Assembly (NCBI GenBank): GCA_008638375.1
Contig: CM018037.1
Span: 28,308,576 to 28,372,575, forward strand
Source of the DNA: Nyssa sinensis
Taxonomy: Eukaryota; Streptophyta; Magnoliopsida; Cornales; Nyssaceae
DNA: 64,000 nucleotides
Direction of reading: 5' to 3'
Below the pieces are notes generated by a model. The model saw only the letters and a program-made list of their open reading frames with translations. It searched no databases and had not been told where the DNA came from. Every line of letters starts with the position of its first letter. Position 1 is the stretch's first letter. A program made the position numbers and the translations under genes. This document shows, in pieces, positions 59,601 through 64,000 of this stretch.

Positions 59601-62600
59601 ATGAATCAACAAATAAACGAAATTCTTTCCCACTTTATGGGTTGGGTTCACAAATGGTCGTTTTTCCCTAATGCTATGTCATGGGCCTTATTCTCTATCA
59701 AATGATAGTCATCAGGTTCTCTTTCCCACTTCCCAAACCAGCATCTTTTGGGGTTTTCCCCTTGTCGTTCTAGAGCTTTCAACTTCTGCAATCACCCAAA
59801 AAAGGGTGGAGCTTCAATTTCAATCACATCACCCTCACTGATGCAACCATTTATTTTGATGCATATAACCATGCTATCTTTGTTAGGTTTCTCTCATCTT
59901 ATGTAGTTTTGTCCCCATTGGTTGTAACTTAGTACTACCTGTAGGCAGTAGGTATCCGCACAAACGTGTGTCTTTTTATCCATCTCAACATCTTCATTTT
60001 AGTTACATTTGTTATATTACATTTTTTTTTTTTGATAGTTCACATTCTATACTATGACGACTGGCTACTGTTCCTATTTTCCTGAAAAATTTTCTTCCTT
60101 CAATTAGATAGGTGTACTTGAATTGCACAACACTGCAACGACTCCTATACGATTTATTTATATAATGAATGATGTTCTCATCAATTCTCCCACCTTGTGA
60201 AGATTGAACCTAGATATTTGATGGTGACTTTAGGGTATCATACAGCCATCATTCTTAACATAACACTGCAAAATCTCCTCTCTAGTTTATCCACATTTTA
60301 GGCTGAGAAAACTGTTTTTCTATTTTCTTTTATTTTTGTTGGTAGTTTAAAAGAAAGCCCTCCAGATCAGACTAAAATTATATTACTAATTTTATTTTAG
60401 AGCCTGGGATGCGTTTTCTAGTAAGCTTCCTAATGACCGGGTGTTTAGGGGAGCTTTTTACAAAAGCTCGTCTATGGGGCCCATAGCAGAAAAACCCTGT
60501 TTGTGCATTTGTACATAAGCACAGGTGCTTATTCCGATAAGCATAAAAACTCTCAATTTTCACGTATACCCCCATTTAATTGAAGGCTGGCCCACTTGGT
60601 GCTTGTGGAGAGAGAGAAATCATAGAACATTTGAAGGAGTTGAATGGCCCCCGTGGGACTGTAAGGACAATTATTGGCATTTATGGATTATATTTTTTGG
60701 CTGTAAAAAGGAATTCCCAATGTATATTGATTTTTTTTTTTTTTGAGGATTTAAGGCTTTGATTTTTGTAGCTAATCCCTTTTTTTGTACTTATGGTTTG
60801 CCTTTCTCCGGCACCTTGTTTATAATAGAATTACTTTATTGATAAAAAAATGTGTATATGAATATATATTAAATTTTAAAATATTAATTTTACATAATTA
60901 TAATATATTTTTATGAATATACAAAGTATTTACTAAATAAAGGGCAAAAAGGAAAATTCATACCCCAAATCACTTTTAAATAATTTTTACCAAACACTCA
61001 ACTTTTTCTCACTATCAACACTTCTACTCATCAACATTGCTTTTCTCCATCAGTATTTCTCTATAATATGAAGCTTCCCCAAACAGGCACTTAACATGCT
61101 ACTACTTACATTCATATGGAAACTTCAAATCATTGTTTTTAAGTGAGAAATAATCTAATGTGCAATAGGAAGTCTCTTTGAAGTACCCATGTGGTGTATC
61201 AGGTTACCAAATATGCACCTAAAAATACTTATCAGTTGTCAAAAAAAAAATGCAACTAAAGATCATAAACAAAAAATGCAACTAAAGATCATAAACAAAA
61301 GCATATATATTTCATTTCTGTTTTTGGGTGTCTTTGGTTAGGATAAAAAGTTGACCATTCCAACTAAATCAATACTCCTTTACCCAAACTGCTAAGTTGC
61401 TGGTGGTTATGGATTATCCTTGCTAAATTATCGATGTGGTTATGTGTGTCTTTTTATATTTTTATTCTGTGATTGGTATATGATTTCCAATAAGAAACTA
61501 TGCCATAAATTTGGATTATGTATTGTGAATTGGTAAAACTACTATTCCTTTAAGCAGACGATTGTTTTGTGCCTGAATCACCTGGCATTAAATTAATAGG
61601 ATTTGCAGTGGAGAGAGAACATTTTTGGTAGGTTGTGGGCAGCATAGCATATCAATTTAACTTCTTAAACCAAAAAAATCTACACGGGAGGAAAGAGAAC
61701 TCTTATCATTCCATATTTGATTTCAACTTTATTTTTTCTTTGTTTGCATGGAATATAAAATCTGGGGTGAGTGTTGGTATTGTGAGATGAGGTTTCATCA
61801 TGGATTTTATTGTTGACTTACGAAGATGTGTAAAATTCATTTTCATTTGAGAAGAATTAAAACATATATATATATAGATGAAGAATGATTTTTCTCAAAA
61901 AAAATTGAAGGTTCATCATGCAAACCCATCTACTGTTAGGGGAGTTTACATCCAGAAAGATAAATGTATAGGGTAAGCAACTTCCCTTCAATAGGGAGCA
62001 TTATAAAATTTATAGCCAATAGACTATCAATCATCTGGATGTTATACTTGTGTGAGTTTTAAGATCCATGAGCTGGATTTAATATTTCCCTTATCTAAAT
62101 TAGAGAAACAGCAAATGTTTCCCACCTTGCAAGAGCCTTAAAAGTGCCTTATTTTACGTAATTGTTTTGATCTGGAAAAAAATTTCATATACGCATCTTT
62201 TAGCCAAAAAAATTAAAGATAAACCCATAAATGTTTTCTTTACAGCTTTGTGCCTAGTCTATTTCGAAATGGGCAGTGCTCTAGCTTTGTGTAGACATTG
62301 GGCTAAAGTAAAGTTTTTGAATACTAGGCATGCAATTGAATTTACACCCTTTAGATGAGGGAAAACAAATGTAAAATGACATAATTTAACAAGGGAATCA
62401 TTGGATCATATGTATGCTACTTTATTTTTGGTGTAGTGCTTCAAGTACTAACCTGTAGATCTATCATTACGTGCTTTTAAACCATGTAGCCTCAACTCTG
62501 AAGCAGTGGCCAGAAAATGTGACATGAAGTTTCTAGTTTATGGTGTTTGATTATCAAAACTATTTAGTTTTCTGGTCAGATAACTATAATCCCTTGTCTT

Positions 62601-63110
62601 ATATACTTCAATGTACACTGAAATTCATTGAAAGCTATATTTAAACTCACTAACTGCTCCCTATGGATAGTTTGAAAATTTGTACTGCTAGTGTTTTCAA
62701 GTAGCTTCTCTTCTTCAAATTTTTCTGTGCTGAAGCATATGAAAATTATATTGCAATATTTTCCCAGTTCAGAAGTCCTTCAATCATACTGGCTGTTAAC
62801 ATAAATTGTAACAATTACTTGTCAAAAAAATAAATAAATTGTAACAATTACTGGTTGTTGTGATGGTTTCTAGGCAGCAGACAAGGAAGAGGCAAAGTCT
62901 GGTTTGATAAGGTCTGAAGGGGACTTGATCCTGAATGGAGCTCAAGCATGCTTATTGACAGGGGTTGGTGAAGAATGCATGTTCCATCCAAGTGAATATT
63001 ATCCAACATGGACAATGGAAGCTGCCTCGGATTCTCTGAGAACTGTTCTCCAAATCTGTACAGGTTGGCAATCCATCCCAAGACCAGCAGAGCAGGTGGT
63101 GATTCCGTAG
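56605..63110 (+). CDS. Pectate lyase-like protein (PL1 family), no signal peptide visible
   Basis: Five exons: 56605-56731, 58338-58689, 58773-58983, 59119-59187 and 62874-63110, all GT-AG and phase-consistent, giving 331 residues. The N-terminus MSSLPYADVDSSMRAMAGRA leads straight into the parallel beta-helix, with no hydrophobic leader, and resembles a plant subgroup with a bacterial-like PL1 fold. Marks: ADDGPGSLRDGCR (42-54), VDGIQIKP and IWIDRCSLRDYDDGLIDITR (132-151), HDKTMLIGAD (166-175) and the lyase signature RHPRVRFG (199-206). Arg199, Arg204 and Lys168 correspond to the invariant residues of PelC. PL1 enzymes cleave de-esterified homogalacturonan by Ca-dependent beta-elimination. 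With no secretion signal, a cell-wall role is uncertain. The last intron is 3.7 kb and full of transposon relics. The alternative is an unseen upstream exon. Confidence 0.88.
57225..57630. repeat. Three-fold repeat in first intron of the pectate lyase-like gene
   Basis: Units of about 100 bp share 'ggttttgggctcaaccacat' or variants, 'atccttatttttcacacaat' and 'taacctcacacgtgacctc'. They occur at about 57238-57315, 57325-57420 and 57505-57630. The middle one is separated from the last by a C-rich stretch (57424-57445). The wording is that of LTR or TRIM ends, so nested or solo LTR fragments are likely. Confidence 0.6.
60437..61092. mobile_element. hAT/MITE-like TIR element interrupted by a LINE
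   Basis: The left end ccgggtgtttaggggagctt is matched by the right end in reverse complement, agtgcctgtttggggaagct. Subterminal AT-rich sequence is typical of non-autonomous hAT elements. The central part is a LINE 3' fragment. The target duplication was not resolved. Confidence 0.55.
60585..60850 (+). mobile_element. LINE ORF2 C-terminal and 3' end fragment
   Basis: The frame reads WCLWRERNHRTFE, the conserved CLWxERNxRxFE motif near the end of plant LINE ORF2. It is followed by 'cctttctccggcaccttgtt', 'ttataatagaattac' and an A tail at 60842-60848. It was inserted into the TIR element around it. Confidence 0.72.
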
Positions 63111-64000
63111 CACTTGCAAGACACACATCCTTGCATGTTTTATATATGTACATCTCTCCAGTCTTCCAGTCTTGAAAAGGTTAGTTGCAGACAGTACCCT
63201 ATTTTCATGTAATTATTTAGAGTTGTGGCTAAAATTGAGGAGTTGCTTTGGAAACTGGAGGGATATGAAATTTTTCATTTTGTTGTCTTTGCATTTGATG
63301 ACACAAATCCATCCTTTATGTTATTTCATTTGATGAAATTATAACTCTCAAATCTCATTACTGTACTGTTGACACTGCTTTTATATCTCAATGTCTAAAA
63401 TTCGGAATTTGTTTGATTCATATCAATATGACATACTGTATAATCTCTGAGTTTTTGAATAAATTAGATTGTTTTCCCCCTTTATTGGTTGCTTTAGCTG
63501 GTGATACCCAGTTTCCTAATTAAGCTCATGAAGTTTCCTGGAAGTTGGTCTGCATGACTTTTCTATCTCACTCTTCTAGGCCTTAAAGTTATTTCAAATT
63601 GAATCTAGTTACTGCATTAAGTTTTTTTTTTTTTATGGTGCTGCATTAAGTTCTGTTATTGGAGTTTTAAAAGTAGGATGAGTAAAACAATCATGCTGAT
63701 GATAGATAACCGATTCATAACAATTTCTGTAATTTCTATGCATAACTGACTGACTTGTTTACAGAAAGACATGAAAAGCCTAAACCAAAAAAGTGTATGG
63801 ATAGGGGAGAAACGAAAAAACTGAATTACAGGCATTTTTGTCATTTTTTATCAGTATAACATCAACGGGAGACACCGGGGTGCACGTGAATGTGATGAGG
63901 AAGATGTCGACAGCGACAACAACGAACTTCCTGAAACGGCAGTTCCATAGAACAAATCTGACAAGTAATTCCCCAAATTATCGGGAGCAAACCTCACCAA
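63111..64000. other. 3' flank of pectate lyase-like gene and right edge
   Basis: The DNA is non-coding up to about 63840. From 63865 to 63990 composition turns GC-richer and both strands are partly open (minus: [15 protein letters not shown]; plus: [18 protein letters not shown]). This may be an exon of a neighbouring gene cut by the window edge, but strand and family cannot be decided. Confidence 0.35.

Larger units (their letters stand above)
59188..62873. other. Large last intron of the pectate lyase-like gene
   Basis: It holds the TIR element and LINE fragment at 60437-61092 and a small 28 bp tandem pair ('atgcaactaaagatcataaa') at 61249-61301. The rest is unassigned AT-rich sequence. 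Confidence 0.6.

Noticed and set aside
1..64000. CRISPR arrays, bacterial operons, rRNA or canonical tRNA genes
   Set aside because: None found; repeats are microsatellites, MITEs or retroelement ends, and the only tRNA-like boxes belong to SINEs.

Overview
The window is nuclear DNA of a flowering plant, almost certainly a dicot. The evidence is multi-exon genes with GT-AG introns, plant-only families (MAKR, 3-ketoacyl-CoA synthase, ITN1-type ankyrin protein, plant F-box FBA domain), AT-rich intergenic DNA, long TA/GA/CT microsatellites, and plant SINEs, LINEs, TRIMs, MITEs and a Ty1-copia relic. The species cannot be fixed from the sequence; a woody eudicot is a guess.

Layout. 1-1.13 kb: decayed LINE. 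1.5-7.86 kb (+): last eight exons of a conserved plant coiled-coil protein whose 5' part lies outside the window; its introns carry a 250 bp TRIM and a dispersed 360 bp duplication. 8.6-12.4 kb: a SINE, a foldback element and an LRR-like relic. 12.53-13.62 kb (+): an intact MAKR4-like gene. 15.25-23.5 kb (-): a split gene I reconstructed exon by exon. It encodes a small protein of a family I do not recognise, and an F-box/FBA pseudogene, a LINE tail and an LTR-like segment lie in its introns. 23.8-27.4 kb: AT-rich MITE territory. 27.46-34.83 kb (-): an ITN1-like ankyrin/PGG membrane protein gene of four coding exons; one intron holds a TSD-flanked, internally deleted Ty1-copia element with a LINE tail nested in it, and another holds a foldback MITE. 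36.1-37.6 kb: a TIR element containing a roughly 190 bp tandem array. 40.8-44.8 kb: a decayed PIF/Harbinger element retaining both of its genes. 47.58-48.96 kb (-): an intact single-exon KCS19-like condensing enzyme gene. 50.8-56.1 kb: a nest of LINE fragments, a SINE and three copies of one MITE family. 56.6-63.1 kb (+): a five-exon pectate lyase-like gene without a visible signal peptide.

The genes are independent single-copy plant genes with no operon-like logic. Their themes are wall and cuticle (pectate lyase, KCS), membrane signalling (MAKR, ITN1) and a cytoskeletal or vesicle-type coiled coil. The strongest lead for something undescribed is the minus-strand split gene at 15.2-23.5 kb, because five consecutive phase-compatible splice junctions keep one frame open although the protein is unfamiliar. 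Exon boundaries were placed by eye from splice consensus, phase and, where possible, protein similarity; none has been tested against transcripts.
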